DNA of 64,000 nucleotides from Euonymus europaeus (Eukaryota > Streptophyta > Magnoliopsida > Celastrales > Celastraceae). The notes below the pieces were generated by a model. It did not search any database and was not told the DNA's origin. It was given only the letters and a program-made list of their open reading frames with translations. Position numbers and translations under genes: made by a program. The stretch's first letter is position 1; every line of letters starts with the position of its first letter. Positions 19,138 through 31,792 of this stretch are shown piece after piece. The stretch is taken from positions 22,859,001 through 22,923,000 of the forward strand of contig OY756961.1 of assembly GCA_963580455.1 (NCBI GenBank). Reading direction: 5' to 3'.

Positions 19138-22100
19138 ATGGCAACAAAGAGGAGTGTAGGTTCATTGAAGGAGGCTGATTTGAAGGGGAAGAGGGTGTTT
19201 GTGAGAGTTGATCTGAACGTTCCTTTGGACGATAACTTCAACATCACTGATGACACCAGAATCCGCGCTGCTGTACCCACCATTAAGTATCTTATGGGGC
19301 ATGGTGCCAGAGTCATCCTCAGCTCCCACTTGGTATCTCTCTCACTCACATACTTGGTCTTTTTTTATGGTTGGTTTGATTTCATTTGTTTATTTATCTA
19401 TTGGGTTTCTCTTGTTTTTTGGGTTTATTTGTTCTTCGGTAGGTTCATGCAATTTGTCTTCTTTTATGAATATCTGCACTCTATTTTTCTTTGCTTTTAT
19501 TGTTTTGGGATAATGATTTTGCAGGAAAAATTATAAGAAGCCCTGTAATTTTTTGTATGGTCACCCGAATTTGATGCTCTAACTTTTATTTTCCTTTTGC
19601 ATTTCTTGTTTAATTTATTCTGCTTTTATCATTTATTTTCTTTCTGTCAGTTTATTTTGATCATAAGAGGATTTCTTGCTTAGTTCGCTTTCTCGTACTT
19701 TGTCATTAAATGATTTTTGTTTTGCTAGTTCTAAGTAGTTTTGTAAGGGTTTTGATATCAACTTGTTTTTGCCTTCCGAGCAACGGATTTGGTTGTTATT
19801 CTGTTAAACCTGAGATTATATGGTTTTGTAAGATAAAATATTGGTATGCATCAAAATTTAAAATGCAATATAATTCATCTACAATTTGCAATTCATTTAT
19901 AGATGTATTCCATATCAACAAAAAAAATTGCTTATTAGCTAGATAGATGATATTATTATATCTTAGGAAATCCACCTAGAGGTAATGTGGCCCGGTGATA
20001 GAGTTGGAGGGGTGCAACATAGTGGTAGCTAGATAGATGATATTATTATATCTTTGGAAAGCCACCTAGAGGCTAGAGGTTATGTTGCCTAGTGATAGAG
20101 TTGCAGGGGTGCGACATAGTGGTCATAGTTTCAATTCCAATTTCTGTAAACAGCCGATAACATATTATGTGGGATGAATTCTGCGTACATCCTTCTTGTT
20201 CTTAGCTCCCAAAGGAGGCTTGTGCGAGGGTTGTTTACCTTTTACCTGAAGAAAGCTGCCACAGTCGTGTAAGAATTTGTGTTATTCTGGTACTTCTTAT
20301 CTTCCTCCTCTTCTCTGGAGATCAGAGTCATCCTCCTTTTCTTTTATCAATTTCAATGTTTTCCATTTATATATTCTATCTCTCTATGAGGTTTTTTCGA
20401 ACTCCTATCAGAGCAACATTGATTGGGTAGCTCTTGAGTATTTCGAACTTGTGAAGAACTTCTACTGTCCATCCATTGAGGAGCGCGGGGATGTGTTGGA
20501 CTTTCCCAGGCCATGTTAGCTTTTTTAACTATTTTTTTCATTTAACAGCATATTGGGTCCCCATTTTTATTTTTATTTATTTATGTTTAATATTACTTGT
20601 AAAAGTTATAGCCGCAGCTTCATATTGTCCCACCATTAAGTGATGCATTGTTCAAATTTAGGCGATAGGTCAAAAATCAGTGAATCATCAATACATAATG
20701 AGATTTTTGTCTCTTTTGGTTTGCTCTTGCTGACATGAAAGTACGATACATAGTTCTCTTCATGCTACCTCAGGATTTTGAAGAACGTAGATAAGTTAAG
20801 CACATGTTGATGGTAAAGTAAATCAGGGAAACAAAATAGAGTAGTTCCTATAAATTTTGACTTAATTAACCTTTTTTTTTTTTTGATGAAAATTAACCAT
20901 ATTGTTAGGTAACTCTGCAACTATCAGTTTTTGTTTCTAGTATATGTGAAACATATCATAGATTTTGATAGTTAAGGTGAATGTGATGTGAATTGATATG
21001 AAAGTTTGCAAGTTGTCGCTCATAAAATTTTTGATCTGATTGTTTTTCAGGGACGACCAAAGGGTGTCACACCCAAATACAGCTTGAAGCCTCTCGTGCC
21101 AAGGCTCTCTGAACTTCTAGGAGTTGAGGTATGTGTTTTGTTTCATGCCCCCATTAATGATACTTGGCCTTATCTTATGCAATTGTTGCTGACATTTTGT
21201 TATTCTTATGTAATAGGTCAAGATGGCCAGTGATTGTATTGGTCCGGAAGTAGAGAAATTGGTTGCTGATTTCCCAGAAGGAGGTGTTGTGCTTCTTGAG
21301 AATGTGAGGTTTTACAAGGAAGAGGAGAAGAATGACCCTGAATTTGCCAAAAAACTTGCCTCTCTGGCAGATCTCTATGTAAATGATGCATTTGGCACTG
21401 CCCACAGAGCCCATGCTTCCACAGAGGGTGTGGCTAAGTACTTGAAGCCTGCTGTTGCCGGTTTCCTCATGCAGAAGGTATGTTTATTTTGTTTTCATCT
21501 TTCCGTAAGTTTTTTGTCCGTTGCCACCTCCGGAGTACCCACCTTATAAACTATGCGCATATGCTTTTCGAAATATCAGATTTTTTGTGTTAATTACTGT
21601 TGAAGACTCAAAGATGCCAACGTAGGCCTTTACGATTCATGCCTTATTTTGATATCTTCATTATAGGATTTAATAGTAGTAGACCATCCTTACTAAGGCA
21701 TCAAGGACACATCACTCCCTCCTGCTATGCAGTTATTGGATTATAATTCTTTTTATCTTATTGATGCTGTTATTAATAGAACTTGTTTCCATCCCAAAGT
21801 ATAGAGATGAACTCATTTAACTTTACCGAGGGGTTCCTTGATTTCAGGAACTTGACTATCTTGTTGGAGCTGTTACAAATCCCAAGAAACCATTTGCTGC
21901 CATTGTTGGTGGTTCGAAGGTGTCAAGCAAGATTGGCGTGATAGAATCTCTCTTAGGGAAGGTCGACATTCTTTTGCTTGGTGGAGGAATGATCTATACC
22001 TTTTACAAGGCCCAAGGATACTCAGTTGGCTCATCCCTTGTAGAAGAGGATAAGCTTGATCTTGCAACATCACTTATGGAGAAGGCTAAATCTAAAGGAG

Positions 22101-23011
22101 TGTCTCTATTGCTCCCTACTGATGTGGTTATTGCTGACAAATTTGCTGCTGATGCTAACAGCAAGGTATGTTGTTTAGCTAATTGTGCCTGACCCCATTG
22201 GACCCGTTTCCCTTGGAGAGCTTTTGTTTAATTTGGGTAAATATATAGTGAAGTCTTTTTTAGATGTTTCAGCCCTTGAGATGGTTCTTTCATTTGTTAT
22301 GTGTCGTTCCTAAAGAAATTTTAAAGAAGAAATGGGGTCCTTTTCAGGCACTCAGTAAAAGAACAAGCGGAAGGGATACAATTTGCTGTTTCATCTATGC
22401 TATTTGATCTGTACTAATACTGCTTAGTAAGTGCATTTGGCAAAATGTTAAAAGGCAAATGTCCGAAAAACCAAAGTTGTGTCAGTCTTAATGTTATAGC
22501 TCGAATTTGTTCGAAATGTTGGAACTTTTTGAGTATAAACATTGCTGCAGCTTGTACCGGCGTCGGAAATCCCAGACGGTTGGATGGGTTTGGATATAGG
22601 ACCTGATTCCATCAAGACATTCAGTGAGGCTTTGGATACCACAAAAACCATTATTTGGAATGGACCCATGGGTGTATTTGAGTTTGATAAGTTTGCTGCA
22701 GGAACTGAGGTACATCTCCTTGCCATTTCCAAGTAGATATGATAACATGGAATAATGCACTACCATGCATTGCGATGCGAACTGATTGATGTTTAATTTT
22801 TTTTTTCTGTTTGCAGGCAATTGCCAAGAAGCTTGCAGAACTCAGTGGCAATGGCGTGACAACAATCATTGGAGGCGGTGACTCTGTTGCTGCTGTGGAG
22901 AAGGTTGGACTTGCAGACAAGATGAGCCACATCTCAACAGGAGGGGGAGCTAGCTTGGAGCTTCTAGAGGGGAAACCTCTCCCGGGTGTCCTGGCTCTCG
23001 ACGATGCTTGA
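19138..23011 (+). CDS. PGK: Phosphoglycerate kinase, cytosolic
   Basis: Six exons: 19138-19332, 21051-21128, 21217-21477, 21848-22165, 22551-22709 and 22817-23011; 401 residues, the length of plant cytosolic PGK. It transfers phosphate between 1,3-bisphosphoglycerate and ADP. The chain starts [20 protein letters not shown] with no transit peptide, so it is the cytosolic (possibly also nuclear) isoform. Recognisable blocks are [10 protein letters not shown] (substrate arginine/aspartate region), [22 protein letters not shown], the hinge and nucleotide region [27 protein letters not shown], and [10 protein letters not shown] with [14 protein letters not shown]. Every exon is a whole number of codons. 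Intron 1 (1.7 kb) holds a SINE-like insertion with a 90 bp duplication. All borders are GT-AG. Confidence 0.97.
19936..20122 (+). repeat. 90 bp tandem duplication in PGK intron 1
   Basis: Two head-to-tail copies, 19936-20025 and 20026-20122, each starting TAGCTAGATAGATGA and ending GCGACATAGTGG or GCAACATAGTGG. The second has a 7 bp internal extension. The unit includes the head of the SINE-like sequence that follows. Confidence 0.85.
20083..20245 (+). mobile_element. tRNA-derived SINE-like element
   Basis: A tRNA-like head is followed by a B-box-like segment (CATAGTTTCAATTCC). The tail contains CTGCGTACATCC and GGCTTGTGCGAGGGTTG, typical of a widespread plant SINE 3' end (GCGGGAGCCTTGTGCAC-type). 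A related tail occurs at 52346-52436. The exact family is not determined. Confidence 0.5.
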
Positions 23012-25244
23012 GCTAAGATCTCGATTTACGTTTTGTCAAATGTTAGCAGGCAAATAGATGGTTGGTTTCTCAGCCAGAGTTGTACAAATCTATGATCGGT
23101 CTGATTTTGTAGAGCGACTTCAAAATAAGCCCATTGTGGCAAGCATCTTTTATGATTTGGTGATCCAACTAAAGTTTGATTTTCTGATTTCTTATGGCTT
23201 CTTTTCCTGATCTCAGTCGACAAACTTACAACTGGAACTTGATGATTTGGTGTGCATAATTGCAGATTCCTAACTCTGCTACTTGATGTGTGATCTAAGG
23301 CAATAACTCTATGCATCTTTGTAAGGTGTATCCCTAATTTCAAAGGACCATTATTGACCCAGACGTCCATGAATAAAGCTCATCTGACTGGTTCAATACT
23401 GAAAAGACAGTATTTAAAGTTCCATGAAAGCTCAGATATGAAGCTTGACACAGAATGTGGAGAGCAAACCAGATGAGGCAAGCAATCCTGTGCTGAACAA
23501 TCGGGATGCACGATACTGCTGCAGCGTCAGAAAGAGAGAAACTTTGGGGGTCTCCTCAAGCAAAAGATGAAGGCCATGATCGTATATCTGACCCCTAACA
23601 AGTACAATACAGAAGTCGAGAATTGCTGCAGGTCATTAATTTTCACTCTGAGAGAAATAGGAAACCCTTGCTGGTTATCAACAATAAATGCTTATCAAAA
23701 TCGAAGAGGCAGAAAGCAAGGGATCATGCCAAAGAAACAAACAACTACAGTTCTCAGAAAACTACTTGTTTCGACCAGTTTATATAAGGATATACCAAAT
23801 TCATTAAAAAAAAGGGAAAAGACCATACCTTGGATGGATTCCAAAAGAATTTCCCCCAACAATCTTTCCAGAGAATATGCTTTGCTATTTTATGCAGTTA
23901 GATAAGCAATGGGGTAGAAGAAGAATTAGAACTGAAAGAAACTACATTTTCTCGCAGTGTGCAGCTCATAATTTCAGAATACTTTACAGACATCGTGAAA
24001 TGACATGCAAAGTATTGCCCCCTGCAATACATAGGCATTAACAAGTTCCAATTAGGGTTGGACAACCAAAAGATGTATCAATATTTCAAAATGCAGAAAA
24101 TAGAGCACAAATACACACATTTATGCATGTATAAATGCAGGTCTGTATGGTAAGTATGATAGAACCACGATGTTTTTTCCCGGTCGCAGACTTCTGTCGT
24201 GGAAAAACCAAATGCATTAGTATCTGCTTTCTGGACAGCTATTGGGTCAACAATTAAAATGAAAACCTCTTTTGAGATCTAAAGCTGTAGGTTTTACCCT
24301 ACAATTCCTAGTATTTATGAAGATTTCTGTTACAAACTTCAGAAAGTATCATCTAAGTTTTGAGTACTCATTTCTGAATAAAATAAGGAGTTAGTCTCCT
24401 TCTTCAATCCTTTTTAAACTTTTTCCATCAGCCAAAAAATATTAATAAGCAGAAAGCCAGAAACAGTTATAACACTTTAGAGTGGACAATTACGACTCAA
24501 AATGCCTGTCAAATCCTCCAATCAAGTCTAAAATCATACTGGAAATATTGTCCTCAATGGGAAGGGGATAACATACACACATCAAACTCAACCAGCAAAA
24601 AGCGTATGAAAGATGAAATATCCTACCCTCATCAATGTCTATAATTCATTTCTTTCATATCATAAATATGTATAGAGAAAAAGATAAAGATCACGACATT
24701 GAGACAAAATAGAAACCCCTTTCCCAATAAATTTGCAAGGAATTGCTTCAGGAAAGAGACATGAAAGTCTTGAAATAAATGCAGAATTGCAAAGATTTTT
24801 CTATTAGGAAAATTATTGTTAAGAAACCAGAAACCTCACAATAAAAGTGGCCTTCACACCATCAACCTCAAACATTTCTTATCCTCTGAAAAACAACTTA
24901 CTCAGATATTCTCCATCATAAAGAAATCTATCATTAAAAAGTCACCGGTGTCAAATTATTCTTTCCCACCACAATTACAGAATTTCAAAAAATTATATTA
25001 ATTATTTCCATTATACTGTCTTGCATCATGCAGAGAAGAACAAAAATCTCTTGTATTGAGTGCACTTAATTAACTGATTAGGAAAATATCCATGTACAAA
25101 TCGTAGGGGCATTCCATTGACCAGGCCAGAGATCAAAAGATCCAAAAATACAAACTCCACAGCAGGTATGCTGCATAAAGGAAATGCTAACCTTTTAACT
25201 TGTCAACACAAACCACAGAAAAGCATATGTAATTGATGTCAAAC
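23012..25244. other. Intergenic between convergent PGK and STIPL1 genes
   Basis: The left part is PGK 3' UTR, with AATAAA at 23372-23377 as a possible poly(A) signal. The right part includes the 3' UTR of the minus-strand STIPL1 gene. The remaining AT-rich sequence contains no recognised gene or repeat. Confidence 0.5.
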
Positions 25245-27863
25245 TTAACGTCTCTTCGCAAGAGAATTGTTGTGCATCTCCAGCAGCTTATCAAGGGTTG
25301 TCAGGACCCAACCATCCTCCTTTTGGGCATACAGCAATTGATTTAGCGAATCAACAATTATGCTTATGTTACCATAGCCATATATTTGCTGTCCATTGTA
25401 CATCCTGCCCGGTTTAAGTTTAAATAGCAACTCATGCTGCTGCGCATGCGACTCAACAACTTCTTTCAAGCTCATTTCCAGAGGGCCACCCATACCATCC
25501 CTCTGGGTTGTATTACTGAGACCAGCAGCAGATTGAGCAAGAGCTGCAGCTCTCTGCTGTGCTTCAAACTGCCTCTGCTCACTCGCCCTAAGATAAGTAA
25601 GGTTCTCTCTCAATCCAGGTTGGACCACATTCATACCTTCCATAGCCTGCTCCATCATATTGAGAGCAATACTAAGCTGATACCTTATATTTTCACTGGC
25701 CAGAAGAGCCGGCGGAAAAAGGTCCTTCCAACCCTTGTACCATTTTTGAACCTCCTCTAAGTTGGGGTTCACTGACAACCAGTGGTACAAAACCTGCAGC
25801 CACTTGGCAAAGAAAAACTTCTCCATCAATTCGACCATTAGCTGATCAGGGATAGAGGAAACCCATGCCATTACCCAGTAAAACTGATCAAGCTTCTGAT
25901 TAGCTGGGTTTATTTGAAACTCTTGCAGTGCAACCTGCAACTTTGGAACTATATAGCGGCGCATAAGTTGTTCCCAACTCACTGAATCAAACACATTTTT
26001 CCAAGGAGACAAAATAGCATGAGCAGAGACATCACTGGGGTGCCAAGCATCAAGAACATTACTCAACTTCATCCGTATCATCTGGTACACACCCTCTAGT
26101 TTATGTGCCAACATCAGCAGCCAAGGGTGAACCCATACATGGATTGGAACAGTTTCTCTTCGCGGATCCCATAAATCTACTGCAGTTGACAATTTTGGAA
26201 AAACTACATGGTCCAATATATTCTGGAGGACTGAAGAAGGTAGCAAGTTTTCCCAGGATTCCAGAAATTTAAGCATAGGTTCAGGCTCCCTTGGCTCCCA
26301 AGTATTGGTGCCACTTATTCTTACTGCAGGGAAAACAACGTCCCAAATCAACTGAGTGTAAGGCGTGCCTACATCCCAAATGTCGTGGCTATCCCCTTGC
26401 AATAAAATTTTCCATGATGCTACCAACTCCACTCCATGCAATGGATTACGAAGAGGGTCCCAACCTTGAAACACTCGAATAAACAAAGGCAAAGAATACG
26501 AACAAGCAATGCAGGACAAGTTACAAAGCTTGTACTCATCTGGAAATCTGATATGTAGCTCAGTAAAAGACTTTTCCAGTGATTCCAATGTCAATGTTCC
26601 TACAGAATTCTCTTCCTCAATTCTGGCCACTACACTTGTGATCTCCTCCATGACGTCCAACTGCTTTTTCTGCCTGGCCGCCTCAATTTCCAACCTCTCC
26701 TTATCCTTCTGCAAGCTCATTGCCTTTTCCTGCTCATTCCTCAAATCCCTATCTATCTTCTGTATGTCAAGCTCTGCCAAATCTACAATTAACCTCACAT
26801 TATGCTGCAGCTCAGGCATTGGGATATCCATTTCCCTCGCCTTATCATCTGCATTCAAATTCTCCAAATTCGTCAGAATCCGAACCTGTGGCCCCCGCAT
26901 ATCAACTACCTTCTGCACAACTTCAAAACCACCCTGCTCCTGCTTCTTTGCCAACAACTCCTCAGCTGTAATGTAAACCTCCTTTTTCTTAGCCTTAGCC
27001 TGCTTCAACCACATTCTTTCTTTTGCTCTCACCCCTACTGCCTGCTGCCCACTTTTCTTCTCTTCCTCTATTTGTTGCAAATCAGGCAACTTTGCAGCCG
27101 CTGTCTCCTTGAAATCATTAAATCCCATACCCATTAGCTTCGGCCTCATTTTCGCCTCAATAGGAGCAACAATACCTTGCTCATTCTTCCCAACCCCACC
27201 TCCCTTATATCCCATCTTCTCCAACAACTTCCTTCCAATTCCCTTGGTATACTGCTCAAAACCCCCAATATCCCCAGAGTTCACTTCCTTCCCTTTCCCT
27301 TCCTTTCCTTTCTTCTCTAATCTCTCTCTCTCCCTCTTTTCTGCACCCTCCTTTATCTTCCTCCCAAAGGCCGTTGGCAAGAAATTACCAACACCATAAC
27401 CATCATCATCAAAAGCAGAAACACCACCGCCAATTTCATCACCCTTGCCTTTCTTAACACTACTATCACTAAACCCCAACCCCGCGGACCCAGAATTCAC
27501 TGCACCCAGACCAATTCCAGCCCTACCATTACCATTATCACTATCATCGTCAAACATATCAACGTCATCCTCTTTCGAATTCTTATTAATTTCTCTGTCA
27601 GGCATAATACCTGTAGAGACGAAGTTCACGGGCTTGGTGAGGTCCGGCTTGCGGCCAAAATCCCTGTCCTTGCGCCACTTCTTCGAGGACGAACGGCCAT
27701 CATCTTCGTCGGAAGAGCCAGCAAAGACCCCGTAGAGGTAATCTTCTTTTGTCTGCATAGGCTTCTCCTTGCGCTTCCGATAGTAAAACTCCCCGCCGAT
27801 CCACTGGCTGTCCTCGTAGTCGTTCTCCATCCCGAACCTCTCCCTCTCTTCGTTATCGTCCAT
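25245..27863 (-). CDS. STIPL1: STIPL1/TFIP11-type G-patch spliceosome-disassembly protein
   Basis: A single uninterrupted 872-codon frame. The orthologues (TFIP11 in animals, Ntr1 in yeast, STIPL1 in Arabidopsis) work with the helicase PRP43/DHX15 to release intron lariats from spent spliceosomes in the nucleus. The N-terminal 100 residues form the acidic/basic TIP domain ([19 protein letters not shown]). A Lys/Glu-rich linker leads to a G-patch near residues 200-250 ([20 protein letters not shown]). A coiled-coil region follows around 350-410. The long C-terminal GCFC-type domain (roughly 430-730) has WDPLRNP, VVFPKL and [19 protein letters not shown]. Length is normal for the family. The gene is divergent to prefoldin 6, whose first probable exon begins about 0.7 kb away. 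Confidence 0.95.
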   Translation of the reverse strand: MDDNEERERFGMENDYEDSQWIGGEFYYRKRKEKPMQTKEDYLYGVFAGSSDEDDGRSSSKKWRKDRDFGRKPDLTKPVNFVSTGIMPDREINKNSKEDDVDMFDDDSDNGNGRAGIGLGAVNSGSAGLGFSDSSVKKGKGDEIGGGVSAFDDDGYGVGNFLPTAFGRKIKEGAEKRERERLEKKGKEGKGKEVNSGDIGGFEQYTKGIGRKLLEKMGYKGGGVGKNEQGIVAPIEAKMRPKLMGMGFNDFKETAAAKLPDLQQIEEEKKSGQQAVGVRAKERMWLKQAKAKKKEVYITAEELLAKKQEQGGFEVVQKVVDMRGPQVRILTNLENLNADDKAREMDIPMPELQHNVRLIVDLAELDIQKIDRDLRNEQEKAMSLQKDKERLEIEAARQKKQLDVMEEITSVVARIEEENSVGTLTLESLEKSFTELHIRFPDEYKLCNLSCIACSYSLPLFIRVFQGWDPLRNPLHGVELVASWKILLQGDSHDIWDVGTPYTQLIWDVVFPAVRISGTNTWEPREPEPMLKFLESWENLLPSSVLQNILDHVVFPKLSTAVDLWDPRRETVPIHVWVHPWLLMLAHKLEGVYQMIRMKLSNVLDAWHPSDVSAHAILSPWKNVFDSVSWEQLMRRYIVPKLQVALQEFQINPANQKLDQFYWVMAWVSSIPDQLMVELMEKFFFAKWLQVLYHWLSVNPNLEEVQKWYKGWKDLFPPALLASENIRYQLSIALNMMEQAMEGMNVVQPGLRENLTYLRASEQRQFEAQQRAAALAQSAAGLSNTTQRDGMGGPLEMSLKEVVESHAQQHELLFKLKPGRMYNGQQIYGYGNISIIVDSLNQLLYAQKEDGWVLTTLDKLLEMHNNSLAKRR

Positions 27864-28560
27864 GGAGATTGATTCAACGGAGTTCCTCTCTCTCGATTGA
27901 AATCTCGCGGTAGTTTTTGTACAAAGGATATGCGCCGATTTGGATTACTATTGTTCGTTCCTGAACAAGTCGAAGGGAGCGGTGAAAGATGAAAAGTGAG
28001 GGAATGGTTGGTTCGTTTCGGCATTCCGGTTCGGCCTCCAATCATTTTAATTGGGTCTTTTCTTTAAAAAAAAAAAGTAAAAGTGGCAAAATTCAATCCA
28101 TTTCAGATGATTGATTTGTTTAATTTAGATTAAAATGAATTTGAATATAAATTATTTAACTAAAATTTATGTTTAAATATAAAATTTTTGTTCCTTATAA
28201 AACCGAATTCGAATCCTATTAAAAAAAAGTAGAATTCGAATATAAATATAAAAATTTTGTTTAATTTTATTATTTAAATCATAAATCAAATTTAATTATT
28301 ATTTGATCTAAATCAATTCTAATAAAATATGTTCAAAAATTCAAATAAATCTGAATTCTGATATAAACTCATAAACACTTTATTTATAAATATATATAGG
28401 TTATAGGCTCTCAGAAATTTTCTCAACTATATGGATTAAAAAATTTCAAATTAAAAAATTATCAATTTTATAAATTTGTAATTGGCTGATACATTAAAAT
28501 GTGAGCTTATATTATTATAGTAATTTATTATTATGTCCGCTTTTTTAAACTCGCCCGTGT
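27864..28560. promoter_or_regulatory. Shared divergent promoter region of STIPL1 and PFD6
   Basis: Roughly 700 bases between the STIPL1 start codon and the presumed first exon of PFD6. The STIPL1-proximal 190 bases are GC-richer (5' UTR). The middle (28060-28520) is strongly AT-rich with repeated GAATTTGAATATAAAT-like phrases. No gene seen. Confidence 0.45.
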
Positions 28561-28652
28561 TAAACCAGAAACTGGTATTTTCTCTTCTTCCCCATTCGCT
28601 CTCCGTCTGTTTTTCTTCGGTTGAGCCGGGCACAGACGGCTTCCACATTCAG
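28561..28652 (+). other. Probable 5' UTR exon of PFD6
   Basis: A GC-richer pyrimidine-rich segment ends at CACATTCAG followed by GTAACTTC, a good donor. The matching acceptor (TTTAACAG) is at 29665-29672, 38 bases before the PFD6 start codon. The intron of about 1 kb is an inference; the 5' end of this exon is a guess. Confidence 0.45.
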
Positions 28653-29710
28653 GTAACTTCTTTTTGGCGATTCTGCTCGGGAATTTATATTTTCGGTGTT
28701 GATTCTGTTCAAGTTGATATTATCGATTTGGTCACTGGTTTGTTCATATTTGGGTTTTTTTTATCTGATACGGACTGTAATCTTGTTGAAGTTATCGAAT
28801 CAAATATCAGTAGTTATATAACAAATGGAATTTTGTGTATGGCATACATTTGTTGTCTTTTCACGTTCTTTCAGTGGGTTTGAAACTGGGTTTACTGGTG
28901 GTTTATACTTAGGGTTCTTGGCTTTGCTTAACAAGAAGGGTTCGCAGGATTATCGGTGATGCCCCCATCTAAAAATTAGAACTTTTTCTAATAGCATCGG
29001 GAAGAGATTCCATTTGGAGAGCTTGATTTCTGGTGTAGTTTTGAGTGGTCTGTGCGAGTTACCATGGTTATTGAGGATGCTTTTGTGGAGCATATGCTAA
29101 ACCCAATTTGAACAAGGAACATAAACCACCTTTTTTTGGCAGGCGTGAACAAAATTTTAGGTGTCAAATGTCATATCAGAGAAGTTATCAGGGTAAACTT
29201 TGGGTTTGAGAATATCAAATGAGATCATGCAATCACGGGAGTAATCGAATATTTCATATTATTCTTCTTTGTGATTTGCTCTCTTGGTATAAGTATCTAA
29301 TAGGCATTTCTATGCATTCTTATTGTCATGTAACACAGCCACCACTGTAGATTTTATTAACATTGTATTTGCGATGTTATGCAATGCCAATCATAGGGTT
29401 TTAGCTTGAGAAAAATTGTTATTGACAACACATTTCTTTAGTCTCTGGTATTGGATGGGCATAAGATATCTGACGTATGCGTTAGGACTTAGGTCTTGTA
29501 TAAGCTGTTGCCTGCTTCTTCCTTGGCAGCCAAGACAGGTTTCAACTCTTTTAGAAGTCTGAAACAGTGTCAATTGAGTCTTGGCTTGATTTCAATGTAT
29601 TCCTTGTTCTTTTTTTTTACTTCCCATTTCATATATACTTTGATGGAGCATTTCCCTCTCTCTATTTAACAGGATCAGTAAGCCGGCACAGGAGCAGGGA
29701 AATAGAAGGA

Positions 29711-31792
29711 ATGGGATCATCTACAGCACTTAAAGAACTACAGCGTGAGCTTGAAAATAAAGCTAATGATCTTAGCAAACTTCAAAAAGGCAAGTGCTAA
29801 ACGCTAATCTCACCAACTTTTAACAGTCTTCAAATCCTCACCTATAAATTTATATGGGTACTGTATTTCTATTAAATTTTAATCCTGACCTATAAAATTT
29901 TACAGATATTGCGAAGAATCACCAAGTGAGGAAAAAGTATACCATTCAGCTCGGCGAGAATGAGCTCGTCCTCAAGGTCTCTCTTTATCTTTTACTAGAT
30001 TTTAACTAATTCACATTTTCAATTCTAGGCGTAATAACATAATAATAAAGAAACTGAGATTTAAGATTTTCTTGAGTTGTGAAGTCCGTGTTGGTATGTT
30101 GATATTGATTTTCATGATTAAGCAATTGGGATTCTTGTCGTTTGGGTTTTTAGGAATTGGATTTATTAAATGAAGGGGCAAATGTGTACAAACTGATTGG
30201 CCCAGTGCTCGTGAAGCAAGATTTGGCCGAGGCTAATGCCAATGTTCGCAAGAGGATAGAGTACATTTCTGCTGAATTGTATGTTCTTTTTTACTTGTTT
30301 CTTATGCAATTTTGTGTCTTTTCACTTTATTAACCGACCATGGAAAAATTGAAAGGTTTACATTTCTAGCTTCTAGTTTGTTCAGTTTTGGTAAAAGGCA
30401 AAATAAAATATCCAAAACCACAAATTACCATTATCATGATCATGATCATAGTAATACTGTCATTATTATCGGGGTTTTCATTCCACTTGAGGTGTTGCTA
30501 ACTAACTATATAGAACTATATTTCTGCAAAATAGGAAGCGATTTGATGCAACTTTGCAAGATTTGGAAGAGAAGCAGAACAGCAAGAGAGATGCGGTTTG
30601 TGGTCTTTATCTCATGTGCTTTTCAATCGACCCTTGTGATGCTCATCTCTTTTCTTTGTCCCTTAATCTACTGAAATTTGTGTGAAATATCTCGTCTCTC
30701 TCTGGTCCTAGTTTTTAATTTGAAGTGATGGTATGAAGAGTGTTTTGTTGTTTAAGGTTTATTAGCTCATTCACGTTTAACATCTGTGAGTGCATGCATG
30801 CCAACATATGTGTGCTTTTAACTGGGTACTAAAATCTTGTAAAGGTTTTGCAATTTGTTGAAGTTTGACTGTGGCACCACAAGGGTTGTTTAATGGTGAT
30901 CTTTGTCATTATGGATTCAAATGAAAGAAATAGTATGTTCTTTCGCGAAGAGGTCAGCTTTTCCCATTCCCCATTTCTCCTCAATGATTGCATGATTGCC
31001 ACAATAGCCATCTTGAAATACTGTCTCCTTTCAACCTCAGCCATTTTCCCAATGTATGCTTTCGCCAAGCCAACATCAATGGCTAGACCCATTTATCAAA
31101 ACACATCTCTTATACTTGTTATACTTTTACGGTTTCACCGGCATTGCAATGATCACCATTGTGTCGATAATCTTTTCTTCCCCCAAGCCCTGACGGAGCA
31201 AGAGAATCATTTTCTGCGAAACAGTCAACCCAATTGGCCAGAAGTAGCCATGCACCTACATATATAAAAGAAGAAATGGCAATAGTGCCATTTATTGTTT
31301 CGCTACTGAGACTTCACATGTAGTACTTCTGTTGTCGTTATCTGCTAAATTGTCTACTACGTAGTAGATAGTTGAAGGACTTCTGTTTTTTTCTTTTGAT
31401 AGTCCTCAGTTTGGTATTTGGTATCTGGTGCATGTCTTCATTTGCGTCAACTGTGTCAGGACTTCACATTTATTACCCTTTTTCCTCCTCTTTTTGGTGG
31501 CTGAACAAGTTGTCGTAGTTTAGTGGGATGAAAATGGTTGATGTAATACTTTCAGGTTTGTCCTCGTGGCGAATGGAATGAAGCAAATTATATTCTATTT
31601 CTTGTCTTTCTATTATGCCTGTTCTTTTGCATCCTTGTGTTGAAATTAGCTAGTGGGTCCTTTGCTAAGGGTTAATGCAAATCATGTGTTTCAGTCACAA
31701 ATTAATTACTCCCAGTAAATTTTGCCAATGTGCAGGTCTTAAAGTTACAACAGAGGATCCAATCGCTGCAGGCTGGAAAAGCCAAGGCATAA
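29711..31792 (+). CDS. PFD6: Prefoldin subunit 6
   Basis: Five exons: 29711-29789, 29906-29976, 30154-30278, 30535-30595 and 31736-31792; 130 residues. It is a beta-type subunit of the hexameric cytosolic prefoldin chaperone that hands unfolded actin and tubulin to the CCT chaperonin. The start MGSSTALKELQRELENK is followed by an N-terminal coiled-coil helix, the beta-hairpin region (YTIQLGENELVLKELDLL, NEGANVYKLIGPVLVKQD) and a C-terminal coiled coil (LQDLEEKQNSKRDAV) ending LQAGKAKA. Length matches the family (about 130). The first coding intron starts with GC rather than GT (AAAG|GCAAGT, 29790). All other borders are GT-AG. Confidence 0.95.

Noticed and set aside
26509..27735. Several plus-strand open frames of 83-155 codons
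   Set aside because: They are antisense shadows of the STIPL1 coding exon, with Ser/Pro-rich low-complexity translations and no family resemblance.
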